DNA of 64,000 nt, from contig JALQPE010002611.1 of the NCBI GenBank assembly GCA_030407315.1, forward strand, positions 1-64,000, given 5' to 3'. A program made the translations under genes and the position numbers. Below the pieces are notes generated by a model. That model was not told the origin of the DNA, did no database searches, and saw nothing but the letters and a program-made list of their open reading frames with translations. Shown one piece after another: positions 43,783 to 53,607 of the stretch; within the stretch, counting starts at the first letter, position 1, and every line of letters begins with the position of its first letter. This stretch comes from Asparagopsis taxiformis (taxonomy: Eukaryota; Rhodophyta; Florideophyceae; Bonnemaisoniales; Bonnemaisoniaceae).

Positions 43783-46700
43783 ATGGCTCCGAGACGGACT
43801 CCTATTCGAAAGAAAACCACAAGTCGTAGGACAAAGGCGAGATTCGATTCACTCAATGTGGCCAGTCCCAGTAAACAGCTTCCTGGGAAACTGCAGGGAG
43901 AAATCCGCAGCAGTGATGCAGCCTGCATGAACAAAGAAATCCCGAGAGGTAATGAGCTACGACGTGAGTGTACCACAGATGACCTATTGGAGTCCCCAAT
44001 CCCTATGGGTGACACAATAGAAGGTTGTATTGATGTGTACAGCAACAACGATGAAGCTGGAAGTGACATCTACGTAGCATCGAGCACGCTAATGGAATCG
44101 GAAGAAGCAACCGGACGAGGTTCTGATTCCATTTCAACTGGAGGCCCGATAGACCGAAATGCTGGGGATGAAGCATGTGGTGATTTCAAGGCATTACTAC
44201 AATGGCCTGCGATGTATGGGGCTCTTCAGCTGAGTGGAACTCAAAGAATGACAAGAGCCCACTATGAAGGTACCCTGTTCGGAATGAATTTCCGCAGAGA
44301 TCCAAGTGAGCACGTCCCGTCGGACTCTGTGATGCGACAGAAGATACTACCATTCTTGAGGAAACACTGCTATGCAAAGAGCTGTGACATCGAGTTTCCG
44401 ATAGACCTTCGAAAGAGCGGAGCAAGAGCTGCACAGCATCGAGGTGCAGTAGGAACCCGTGGAACAACAGATGACAGAGACAATTGTGGAGGAATGGCGA
44501 AAGTTCGTATTGTACTCCCAAGCACATGGGCTCTGAAAGATGTCCAGACTCGACCAATCTTTGAATCATTCCGCAGTGATGCGAACAATCGAAGCTCAGA
44601 AGGAGAAAAATCAACCGCAGAGTGCAGCATTGAAGATTCGTTCATTGCAAAGTGCAGGAGGGGTGTTTTGAGCGACCCATTCGTTCGCACAGCAGTTGTT
44701 CCCATTGACAGCGATGGGAAAAAGGGTTTGAAGCACATTTATGTACCTGATGGAACAGCAATTCGAATCCGATGTCATCCAGGAGCTCGTCAGGTTGCCG
44801 TCATCGAAAGAGCAAAAGGGTTCAGGAAGAATGACAGAGATGGTGGGAAACCGAAGAGGAGAAGAGTGGCGGTTACGTCGTTGTGGGAACTTCATGCTAG
44901 GACCATAGTTACCTATGAGGCTCGACACGACGGTGAGCATGATGTGCATGTCGAAAAATATCTGCAGCCGCGAATGTCACATCTATTGGAATGGGAGAGG
45001 CAGCATGCTCTGCGAGCGATATCGCAATGTGTAATCGGAGCAGGAGCCAAGGGAAAAGAAACACGAGCTGGGGACGTGATAACCGTTCTATTACCAATTG
45101 GAATGGAAGAGGGTGATATTGTTCCACACGTCGTATTGGTGAACAGGTATTTGAAAGAGCAGGTCGGAGAAGCATCCACCATGTTACTTTGCTTTTCACC
45201 GGGCGCGAGCTTTGCTGAAGCCAGAAAACCGCCCGATAGACTAGGAAGCCCCAACTATGAAGAAATTCGTGTTTCAGGGGTGTTCTCGGATGGTTTCGGA
45301 GACCACAGGTCGCAATGGCACCCAGCGTCTCCGCGAGAAGATGCACCATGTTGGGGAAAGCTGGAGGATGGTCGAAACTACTTTGTTTACCGATTTCTCC
45401 TTTACACGGATGACTTTGAACCATTCACAAGCAGGAAGGGAAGTTTTGGTGGATGCTATATGTTACCTCTCAATCTACCGCCTCGGAAAAGGGGAAGCTA
45501 CCAAGCGGTTCGAGTGATTGGTTTGCCACCTCCGGGAGTGTCCACAAATTGTGTATTGCGATATATCGTTCAAGATATAGTGCGAGGAAGCACAGAGGGT
45601 TTCCCAACGAAAAATGCAGAGGGAGAAGATATTGTGGTATTTCTAGACCCAGTGGGGAGCATTGGAGACTATCCTGCAGTTTCACATACCCTGGATGTTC
45701 TTGGACACACATCAAACTCTCCGTGCCACATCTGCAGTTTCCGCAAATATGACCTGAGCAGTACTGGTGGCACGAAGAATGCATACACTTCGGTAGTGAA
45801 CGGGCAAACATCGACGCATGCCAGGAGCAAGTATCGGAATGCATCGACACGTAAGGATGCCACAGAAACCCAGCTTCGCACTCTCGGACTGGCTGCAGAA
45901 GAAGGGGAAGATTTACCATTTCATGTCCTGAGCACTTCCTTGGAAGCAGTGCAGGAAGAAGTACCGAAGACGGAAAACGGAGTTTCAGTTGTCCCAGCAA
46001 TTTTTGACCCGTACCGTTCCGCAGTGATAGCACCTGACCATCTATTGTCTGGACTGGCACAAGATGTACTGAACGCTTGTATTTCAGCTGCCAGCCCACG
46101 AATTCGAGAGGTAGCTGAATTGCAAATTCTGGGCGCTCTGAAGAAGTTCAGGATGGGAAGGCAGAACCGTTTATTTGGAACCAACAATCTGCTTTCCATG
46201 AACATGAGTGACATATTCAGTGTGCTTCTGATAGCACCTATGGCATTCGAAAACGCAGCTCGAATGATGGATGGGAAAGGGGAAGGTCATCGTGAAAAAT
46301 TTGATGGGGCCGTCAAACTAGTAGTGATGTTTCAGAAGCTGGTTTCGTGTATTAGTTTCATGCCCGTATGGTGGAAAGACGGTCCCCATGAAGTAGAGAC
46401 GGCTGACGGAGAAGGTGGCAGGAATGAATACATTCTGGGAAGAACTGTAGACTACGTGGAGACGTTGAATGAGTATTGTCGGAAAGTGAAGGGAGCAGGA
46501 GCACATTTGGACAAGCCTAATGTTCATCGTCTTGTCGAGTTTTGTGTTCATACGCTTCCTGCCTACGGCTCTGTGAAGCACGTGCAGGAGCTTATATTCG
46601 AACGGATGCATCAGCCGCTGAAGAAAGGTGTGAGAATGTCCAATCACCAAAGCGAACAGCTTTCAGCGCTGGAATTAGTTCTTGCGGATGACTGGCAGAC

Positions 46701-47585
46701 GAGAGTGGCCATTGTTTTGCGCGAAATCGGCATGGAGCCACAACATTGGTCCTCGTCCGAATGCTCTCAAATGGTCAACGTTCTTTCACAGGAGCTAGGG
46801 AGAGAAATAGATGTGGAAGACGAGGTAGTGAAAAACTGCTTCCAGGAACCGGTTCTCCAGCTTCTCTCCCAGCGTCGAGGAAAGATATTGTCGGCGGATG
46901 GTGAAATTGTGACGTGGAGAGGGCATGGAGGTATATCTATTGACGAGGTCAAGGAGTACATGAATGGAAAATGTGATATGGCAGAGGGTGCTGTAGGTGT
47001 TTTCAAACGGTTCTTTACCGAAAGGTACGGAAGCGGAACAAGCGGGTGTGGAAAGTATGCCGAATGGGTGAGAAGAGTTTCTAGAAGCACTACGACAGAG
47101 TGGGGAAGGAAAACAGTGCAGAGGTCTGGCTCTCTAGAATCAGGAGCTATCATCCATGCTGTTTGCCCTGAACAGATGAAATGTGAGGATGGTGCAACTT
47201 CACAAGCGATTCTGTACCCGGCGTCTCGTCTCACATCAGAGATAATGCGGGGAAGAATTAATTATGAACCGCGGTTTTTTATTGTTCTAGCGTTCTTTAT
47301 CCTGAGGAACGAGAGTGCGAGAGATGAGCAAGGTACAGCTTATGGAGTTTGCCTGGGTTTGCAAAAACTGATGAAGGAGTGTTCAAGGTCGAAGAGAGGC
47401 GACGAACAGTAATTGTGGAGATGAGTGAGGGAGTCACTGAGGTGTTTGGTATGCACTATTGCAATGGGAGTGTATGCGAATATGATGAGAACATGAGGGA
47501 GGTAAGGCACGGACCCGGACTGCTGGAGGGTGGAGAGATATATGCACTATGTAGGCGAGACGGATTTCCACCGAGGGCTGCATGA
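43783..47585 (+). CDS. TNP2/KDZ-like DDE transposase, nearly intact
   Basis: ATG 43783 (AAGATGGCT) opens a 1209-residue frame to 47412. The C-terminus continues in the next frame (open from 47328) to 47585 and ends CRRDGFPPRAA, matching the relic at 31-35 kb. A very small intron or one indel between 47328 and 47412 would join them. Core motifs: YRFLLYTDDF (Asp pair about residue 542), SRKGSFGGCYMLPLNLPP, QAVRVIGLPPPGVSTN, VFLDPVGSIGDYPAVSHTLD (about 629), GHTSNSPCHIC (about 650), VPAIFDPYRS, KPNVHRLVE (about 912) and ELIFERMHQPLKKG (about 940). These match the pattern of TNP2-type (CACTA/KDZ/Plavaka) transposases. The basic N-terminus resembles a DNA-binding tail. It lies directly before the ParB-dioxygenase genes. 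The CACTA versus KDZ placement is uncertain. Confidence 0.7.
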
Positions 47586-47689
47586 TTTTTAGGGAAGAAT
47601 AAAATGAATAACCAGATGCATCACATATGAATTGTACACTCTAGGGCGGTGGTGGATTGGTGCAAAGTAGTGGGGAGAGGATCTGAGAG

Positions 47690-48220
47690 GATGGAGGGAG
47701 GTATGCTTACAGCAAAGTCATCGTTACGATGACTTTGCTGTAAGAAAACGTTTCCATTACAGTGGCCAAGAATGTTTTACCGGGTAAAAAAATCGTGGCA
47801 GCTGTAATGATTTGCTTTCTTACAGCAAAGTCATCGTAACGATGACTTTGCTGTAAGGAACCGTTTCCTTGCAGTGGCCGAAGAATTTTTTACCGGGTAA
47901 AAAATCAGCAAGAAATTTTACCGGGTAAAAAAATTGTGGCCGCTGTAATGATTTGCTGTAAGAAAACGTTTCATTACAGCGGCCACAATTTTTTACCCGG
48001 TAAAGAAATCATGGCTACTGTAATGTTTTCTTTTCTTACAGCAAAGTCATCGTAACGATGACTTTGCTGTAAGAAAACGTTTCATTACAGCGGCCACAAT
48101 TTTTTTACCCGGTAAAGAAATCATGGCTGCTGTAATGTTTTCTTTTCTTACAGCAAAGTCATCGTAACGATGACTTTGCTGTAAGAAAACGTTTCATTAC
48201 AGCAAATTCATCGATAGTTA
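47690..48220. repeat. Palindrome block 1: four 39-bp palindromes plus ACCGGGTA palindromes
   Basis: The 39-bp palindrome (CTTACAGCAAAGTCATCG arms around a single central A or T) occurs at 47706-47744, 47819-47857, 48035-48073 and 48147-48185. These alternate with a second palindrome of about 54 bp (CATTACAGCGGCCACAATTT...ACCCGGTAAA...). Both palindromes begin TTACAG. The block stands between the transposase gene and the first ParB-dioxygenase gene. Confidence 0.9.
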
Positions 48221-48884
48221 AGGTTAAGTAACCAACTTTAGGATGTCCAGAGGACCTGCTCGTTGTAAGGAATAAGGAATATTGATCAACTGACGAAGAG
48301 GAAGCATTTTGAATCGACTAGGGTAGGAACGCAATGAGATTTGGTATGCAAGAAAACTGAATCGCAGTAGTGAATAGGTAGTTGAAATGAATTCATATTG
48401 ATGTTCTTTGGTGTATTGTCCATTGGAGCACATTGAAAACCATTTATATGATCACCGTTTAAATAGTCTATGAATCCTTTGCAGCCGAGTACGCCAATAG
48501 GAAGAAATTCAAGCAGTGGCCTGCACGGGAACCGTTCATTTGTGAGTAGCAAAAGTTAGTGTAGAAATGAATTTTTCAGACTTGTAGGAGAGGTGGATCG
48601 TAGTAAATGTATAAAACTCACGTAGAATCGATTGATAGGAATCAATGGTACGGAAGAAGAAGCGAGGTGGAGAGTGTGGATGAAATAGGTTGTTGGAATA
48701 TGAATGATAATTGACGTGGTGAGGTAAACGGGTTCGATTGCATTATATGCGCTAGAGGTACATACTATTAGGTGTAGATTGATGGAAAGGGCTAAACGCT
48801 TTGTGGAGGTATCAGGATCAGGTAGAGTCAGAGGTGCTGAGCGGGTGCAGCGTAAGGTTCATCAGGACTGAACGTAGGTAGGGA
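48221..48884. promoter_or_regulatory. Upstream region of the first ParB-dioxygenase gene
   Basis: About 660 bases without repeats or supported genes. It is the likely promoter and leader of the gene starting at 48885. No certain TATA box. Confidence 0.35.
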
Positions 48885-51800
48885 ATGTCTTGTCCGGACA
48901 GTATAAGAGAGGAAGCTGAGAGACGGGAAGCGCACTCGGAGGTACCACAATTGTGGATTTCATCGTCTACACAACATTTGAACAGAGAACCGATTGAACG
49001 AACTGAGATTGCAGGGATTACAATGGGAGACAATAGTATCATGAATACTACAGCGGAGAAGAGCAATTCTCCTTCTGCTGAAGAGAAAAGCATCACTATT
49101 GCTCAGTACAGCTCTTCTAAAGTGCAAGTTGATCCTCGCAAAGTGAAATTTCCGACAGTGACCTCCCGTTTGGTGCGACCGGGTCGTGTAAACGAACTGG
49201 CCAGCATTTTCATGGATAGAGGTTTCTCTACCACTGGAACTATGATTACAGTCTGCAAAATGGAAGATAACGAAGGAGACGAGTTTTACTGCATCGATGG
49301 CTCTCATCGCATAGCTGCTCTGCAACTATGCCTGGAGAAGTACTCAGGAAAGAACAGGGATTCCTTGGAATTGGTTTGGGTACAACAGTTGATTGCGCCG
49401 AACGGGCGTCTAATTTTCGATGCGCTGGAGGTTCTGAAACTGTCTCTCGAAGCCAATATACAAACTCACGATGTCGCTTCTGTGAGCATTGCCGACAATG
49501 TGTGTGCGGTCATAGAGTTTCTCAGGTTTTCCAACCAGATGGATCTTCCTGTTGTCCGGCTTATTCCTATTCTGAAAGAAGTGAGCTATATTCTGCCGTC
49601 CGACAGGAACCGTTCGGAGAACTCGTATAGGCAGTACATCAACATTGCGAAGGGGTTCAATCGCACAGACAGCGTTGCTTTCGTGTACTGGAGCTCTATC
49701 CCTAGCGTTTACAATGCTTTGGATAGGAACAGAGAAATCGAGGATGCAAGAACCGAGGGAAGAGATCCGGACTTTTCTCGAATTGACTCTGCCGATATGT
49801 ACGGGTGCGTGCTCGATCTTGTCAATAACGCAATATTCCGCAATGGCACGGACGGACGCGGGACGCGCGATAAGGAGTGGTTCCAGTGGTTTGTGCTCGA
49901 GATGACAGCGTCGTGGACAAGGATGAGGAGGAAGAGAGGACTTGTCAGAAATATCGGAAGCGGAAGTCCGTTCACGATGCGCACTTGGCTACTGGCTCTG
50001 TTGGCCATCTATGATATGGCAGAGGTCGTCCGCAAGTGGTTGAACTCTGCAACGATGGAGGAATTCGTGCGAACGGATTTGGCAGCAGAAAACGCGAAGG
50101 AGGTCGGGGATAATGATCATCGCATTGGAGAGCGCATTGTATTCGTCCTTGTCGACTTTCATGACGACGTGGTAGACAGTAGCAGTCTGAGAACCAAGAA
50201 CGGGATGTTTACAAACAGTTTTTACGACAAACTGGAATATGCTACCGGGACAAAGGCAATGCAGGAGACGAAAGCGGAGGAGGAGAGGGAACGGAATCGC
50301 ATGACCCCCGGAGAAATAGAAAAAGCACTTGTTGATGGCGCCAAAGCAGAAGACGAAGAAGCACCTACTGCCGCAGAACAGGGAAATAATTCTACAGAGA
50401 AGGAAACTGTGGAAACTTCTGGTCCTGTTCAAGCAGAAGAAGGAGTATCTGCCGAAGCCCAAGCAGAGCAGGAAGTTTCTGCTGTTGTGGAGGAAGAACA
50501 GGAAATTACTCCAAATGTGGTGGCTGAAGAAGTGATTCCTGCTGTCGCGACGAAAGCAATAGAAGAGGCACCTCTGAGCACCCCGAAAGAAGCAGAAGAC
50601 CGTCCTGCCGCAGCAAAAGAGGGAGGACAGGAACGTCCTGCCACGCGTCTTGCAGCAGCTGAGAAGAGGGAAGCAGAACGTCTTGCTGTTCTCCAAAAAG
50701 AACAGGAACGTCTTTCAGCTTCAAGGGCAGAGCGGGAAAGTCGTGCCAGGGATAATTCGCCGGGAAGGATTGTCAGAGAAGATCTTCCTCAGGGAAGGAA
50801 ACAAAGCGGCGATACGCAAAGTCTGGATATCAACTTGGACAATAGTGGTCGCATGGACATAGACACGCCTGGACAACAAGCTGGAGATGCGCAGAACCGC
50901 TCTGTGATATTGAAACTTCGAATCAGGACACCAGAAACTTACAGCACTAGCCCGGCCGAAGTGGACAAGGAGAATTCGGGAAGAAGCAGGAGTTCTGGTG
51001 GAAGCGGCGATGAAAACGAGTCCAGGTTGGATAAGAAGCGAAGAAGGGAAGATACTAGCGCGAAGTTTTCTGAGCCCAATACGCCGGATGACAACATTGA
51101 GATTGGGCCTCCCCGGGAAAAGAAGAGTAGAGTCAATGCAAGAGAACGAACGACTGGAGAAGAAGCACCACTCTTCACTGACGAGCAAGAAAACTCCCTT
51201 CCAGACCGCACATTCGCAGAGGACATACCTGAGAAGCTGCCTTTATGCGTTCCTTCCAACTCGAGAATGAAGTATTATATCACAGAAGAAGACATTGATA
51301 CAATCCGGACGGAGATAATGGAAGCAGCTGCAGGCTACTCTACTTTGGTATGTCCCCTCGGTTCTTGTGAAAGCCAACAATACTTCAGCTACCAGAGAAG
51401 AATGATCGACGAGCTTGGTTACGTGGTGTTGCAAGACATTTTCTCTTCTACTACAGTGGGAGCAGCTACGCACGAGTTATTCACACAGATGGCCAGCACA
51501 TTCCAAGGTACTACAAGTGGCTCAAGTGCAAGTCAGAAGAACCCGTGGAAACCACTTCGACCGAAAGACAGCACTGGTGTATTCAAGACGGACCGGAAAA
51601 GCATCTGCGATGACCTTGAGCAAGAAAGCGCGCGGCAGTACAGGAACAAGCTGATTCTGGAGCTAGGTAAGGCGATTTGTGCGGAGAACCTGAAGCTCGG
51701 GTTTGGAAGAGAAGAAGCGGTGGTCTTTCCAGAAACGGGTCTTCGTCTGATTTTGACCGCAGAAGGTAGTCAGGAGCAACTTATGCATACCGATGTTCCC

Positions 51801-52145
51801 GTCCGTGAGGGAACTGGAACTGGTCCTCTCAACTCGCCATCATATTTCATGATGGCTGCTGGTGCGGATGGGTTCATCATTCGTATCGCCAAGTTCAGCC
51901 ATGTGTGCCTAAGTCATCCAGCGAAAGAAAAGTACCGCGTGCCAGTGACGAACGTGCGCATCCCACCGTATTCCCTGCTTGTATGCCGAACGGACGTGTA
52001 TCACGGAGGAATGGGATTCGCGGAGGGTCGTTCTTCGGTGAGGTACCAGCATCCTATCCGGTCCCATCTATCACTGCGAACTTCCAGGGAGAAGTTGCTA
52101 CAGCCTCCCTTCAATGTCAACTACTGGGAGCGTTTAGATATCTGA
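48885..52145 (+). CDS. ParB domain - 2OG-Fe(II) dioxygenase-like fusion protein, copy A
   Basis: ATG 48885 gives 1086 residues. An internal ATG at residue 47 is an alternative start. Residues about 90-150 form a ParB/sulfiredoxin-like domain (VTSRLVRPGRVNELASIFM, then CIDGSHRIAAL with DGSHR at 138-142). Residues about 200-400 are helical with a helix-turn-helix-like stretch (SYRQYINIAKGFNR, 247-260) and SIADNVCAVIEF. Residues about 460-840 are a Glu/Ala-rich disordered linker with KKRRRE, a likely nuclear signal. The C-terminus carries SRMKYYITEEDI, ATHELF, LRLILTAEG and then HTD (968-970), SYFMMAAGADGF, SHVCL, VYHGG (His 1040) and HPIRSHLSL (Arg 1059). HxD...H...R is the iron and 2-oxoglutarate set of double-stranded beta-helix oxygenases. 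Role inferred: targeted oxidation of DNA bases or chromatin protein. Confidence 0.8.
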   Translation: MSCPDSIREEAERREAHSEVPQLWISSSTQHLNREPIERTEIAGITMGDNSIMNTTAEKSNSPSAEEKSITIAQYSSSKVQVDPRKVKFPTVTSRLVRPGRVNELASIFMDRGFSTTGTMITVCKMEDNEGDEFYCIDGSHRIAALQLCLEKYSGKNRDSLELVWVQQLIAPNGRLIFDALEVLKLSLEANIQTHDVASVSIADNVCAVIEFLRFSNQMDLPVVRLIPILKEVSYILPSDRNRSENSYRQYINIAKGFNRTDSVAFVYWSSIPSVYNALDRNREIEDARTEGRDPDFSRIDSADMYGCVLDLVNNAIFRNGTDGRGTRDKEWFQWFVLEMTASWTRMRRKRGLVRNIGSGSPFTMRTWLLALLAIYDMAEVVRKWLNSATMEEFVRTDLAAENAKEVGDNDHRIGERIVFVLVDFHDDVVDSSSLRTKNGMFTNSFYDKLEYATGTKAMQETKAEEERERNRMTPGEIEKALVDGAKAEDEEAPTAAEQGNNSTEKETVETSGPVQAEEGVSAEAQAEQEVSAVVEEEQEITPNVVAEEVIPAVATKAIEEAPLSTPKEAEDRPAAAKEGGQERPATRLAAAEKREAERLAVLQKEQERLSASRAERESRARDNSPGRIVREDLPQGRKQSGDTQSLDINLDNSGRMDIDTPGQQAGDAQNRSVILKLRIRTPETYSTSPAEVDKENSGRSRSSGGSGDENESRLDKKRRREDTSAKFSEPNTPDDNIEIGPPREKKSRVNARERTTGEEAPLFTDEQENSLPDRTFAEDIPEKLPLCVPSNSRMKYYITEEDIDTIRTEIMEAAAGYSTLVCPLGSCESQQYFSYQRRMIDELGYVVLQDIFSSTTVGAATHELFTQMASTFQGTTSGSSASQKNPWKPLRPKDSTGVFKTDRKSICDDLEQESARQYRNKLILELGKAICAENLKLGFGREEAVVFPETGLRLILTAEGSQEQLMHTDVPVREGTGTGPLNSPSYFMMAAGADGFIIRIAKFSHVCLSHPAKEKYRVPVTNVRIPPYSLLVCRTDVYHGGMGFAEGRSSVRYQHPIRSHLSLRTSREKLLQPPFNVNYWERLDI

Positions 52146-52364
52146 TGAAATTAGTTCTTAATAGCATTCTATGGCAGGCATCAAGGCCGCCTTCAAGTAA
52201 ACGATGAAAGTTAGGCTAGTACATGACGTTTGCGTATGTAGACGGGTCGAGAGATATACAATACTCAATTTAATATGAGAAGGGGAGGAAACTATGGTGG
52301 GCACTACTAGAATAGAACAAGGTAATATCGCAGTCGTCTTTGGTTACAACATTGAGGTGAGGAA

Positions 52365-52665
52365 GGCTTACAGATGATGCAGTTTCGCTGGGGTGCTGAC
52401 AGCAAAGTCATCGTTACGATGACTTTGCTGTAATGATTTGATTTCTTACAGCAAAGTCATCGTAACGATGACTTTGCTGTAAGAAATCAAATCATTACAG
52501 CGGCCACAATTTTTTACCGGGTAAAAAATTCTTGCTGATTTTTTTACCCGGTAAAATTTTCTCACCACTGTAATCAAACCTTTCCTTACAGCAAAGTCAT
52601 CGTAACGATGACTTTGCTGTAAGCATCCCGGGTAAACGGCTTCGGCTGTAAGCGGTTGGGAGTTT
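52365..52665. repeat. Palindrome block 2: three 39-bp palindromes
   Basis: Copies lie at 52399-52431 (shortened), 52445-52483 and 52585-52623, with the ACCGGGTA palindrome at about 52494-52560. The block ends with CTGTAAGCATCCCGGGTAAA CGGCTTCGGCTGTAAGC, which is the inverted form of the left edge of block 4 (CTTACAGCCGAAGCCGTTTA). The blocks thus have terminal inverted repeats. Confidence 0.88.
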
Positions 52666-53189
52666 CGTCCGTCTCCCACCCTGGGAAGGGTGAGAAGGGA
52701 AGTGTGGAGCCGGGAACATCGTACAACGATGGTTTGGACGACTGTTGACGGCTCTGGGGAGCACTCTGCGTCGTGCAAGCCTGGTTTGCGCTGGCTGCAC
52801 TACCTGGTATTGAACGGTTCTGTGCGCAAAGTTTACTCATGAAGGAGTTAGGGTGTTGTGTACCACACCAACCATAGTTACTAACATTTGCAGTGTACTC
52901 TAGTGATGTAATTATTATTCTAGTTTCTAGCTATACAATGATATTAAGTAAGTCAGATGTGCACAGAGCATGGTCTAAGCCTAGCACGGTAGAGAAAGAT
53001 GGAAGAAAGATTGAAGGGTAGGCATGCAGAGGTATGAAGGCAGCAGTATGTGTAGACTATGGCAGTGGTAAGAAAATATTTCATGCACCAAAGGGTGGGT
53101 AGAGTGACATTAGAGAGGTGGTGTGTAGGGGGAAGGTAGGTGGAGATGATGAAGGAGGACAACAGAAACGAGAGCGAGGGTTGAGACCA
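52666..53189. other. Spacer between palindrome blocks
   Basis: It begins with GGGAGTTTCGTCCGTCTCCC, also seen at 57700 and 58540-58610, and has CATCGTACAACGATGG at about 52725, a variant of the block core CATCGTAACGATG. The remainder has no supported gene. Confidence 0.5.
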
Positions 53190-53405
53190 ACGGCTTACAG
53201 ATGGAGCAGTTTACCAGGGATGCTTACAGCAAAGTCATCGTTACGATGACTTTGCTGTAAGGAAACAAAACATTACAGTGGCCATGATTTCTTTACCCGG
53301 TAAAAAAATTCCTGGCCTCTGTAATGAAACGTTTCCTTACAGCAAAGTCATCGTAACGATGGCTTTGCTGTAAGGATCCTTGGTAAACTGCCTGAGCTGT
53401 AATTG
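53190..53405. repeat. Palindrome block 3: two 39-bp palindromes
   Basis: Copies lie at 53223-53261 and 53336-53374 (one mismatch), with the second palindrome type between. Edges GGCTTACAG...GTTTACCAGGG and GGTAAACTGCCTGAGCTGTAA are inverted copies of each other. The block ends about 200 bases before the ATG of the second ParB-dioxygenase gene, so it is in its promoter region. Confidence 0.88.
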
Positions 53406-53607
53406 TCGTACAACGAAAAGTGATGTGGAAGGTTCGGATTGGTCAACCGCTGAATATCATTACCAGGGTGTATACTAATAGGAATATGTCAGATCTCTAA
53501 GTTTCGCCTATCTTACTCAGCTTACGCAGCAAAACAGCTTGTCGTTCAGATCTTCTTCTCTCTTTCTCAATCTTTCACTCTTCGTTTGTCAATCACTCAC
53601 CAAAGCA
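53406..53607 (+). promoter_or_regulatory. Promoter/leader of the second ParB-dioxygenase gene
   Basis: A short region between block 3 and ATG 53608. It has a pyrimidine-rich leader (TCTTCTTCTCTCTTTCTCAA) just before the start and GTCGTACAACGAA at about 53406, another variant of the block core. Inference only. Confidence 0.4.

Noticed and set aside
43737..47234. Several minus-strand frames of 110-209 codons opposite the transposase
   Set aside because: They are shadows of the conserved plus-strand coding frame and contain no motifs of their own.
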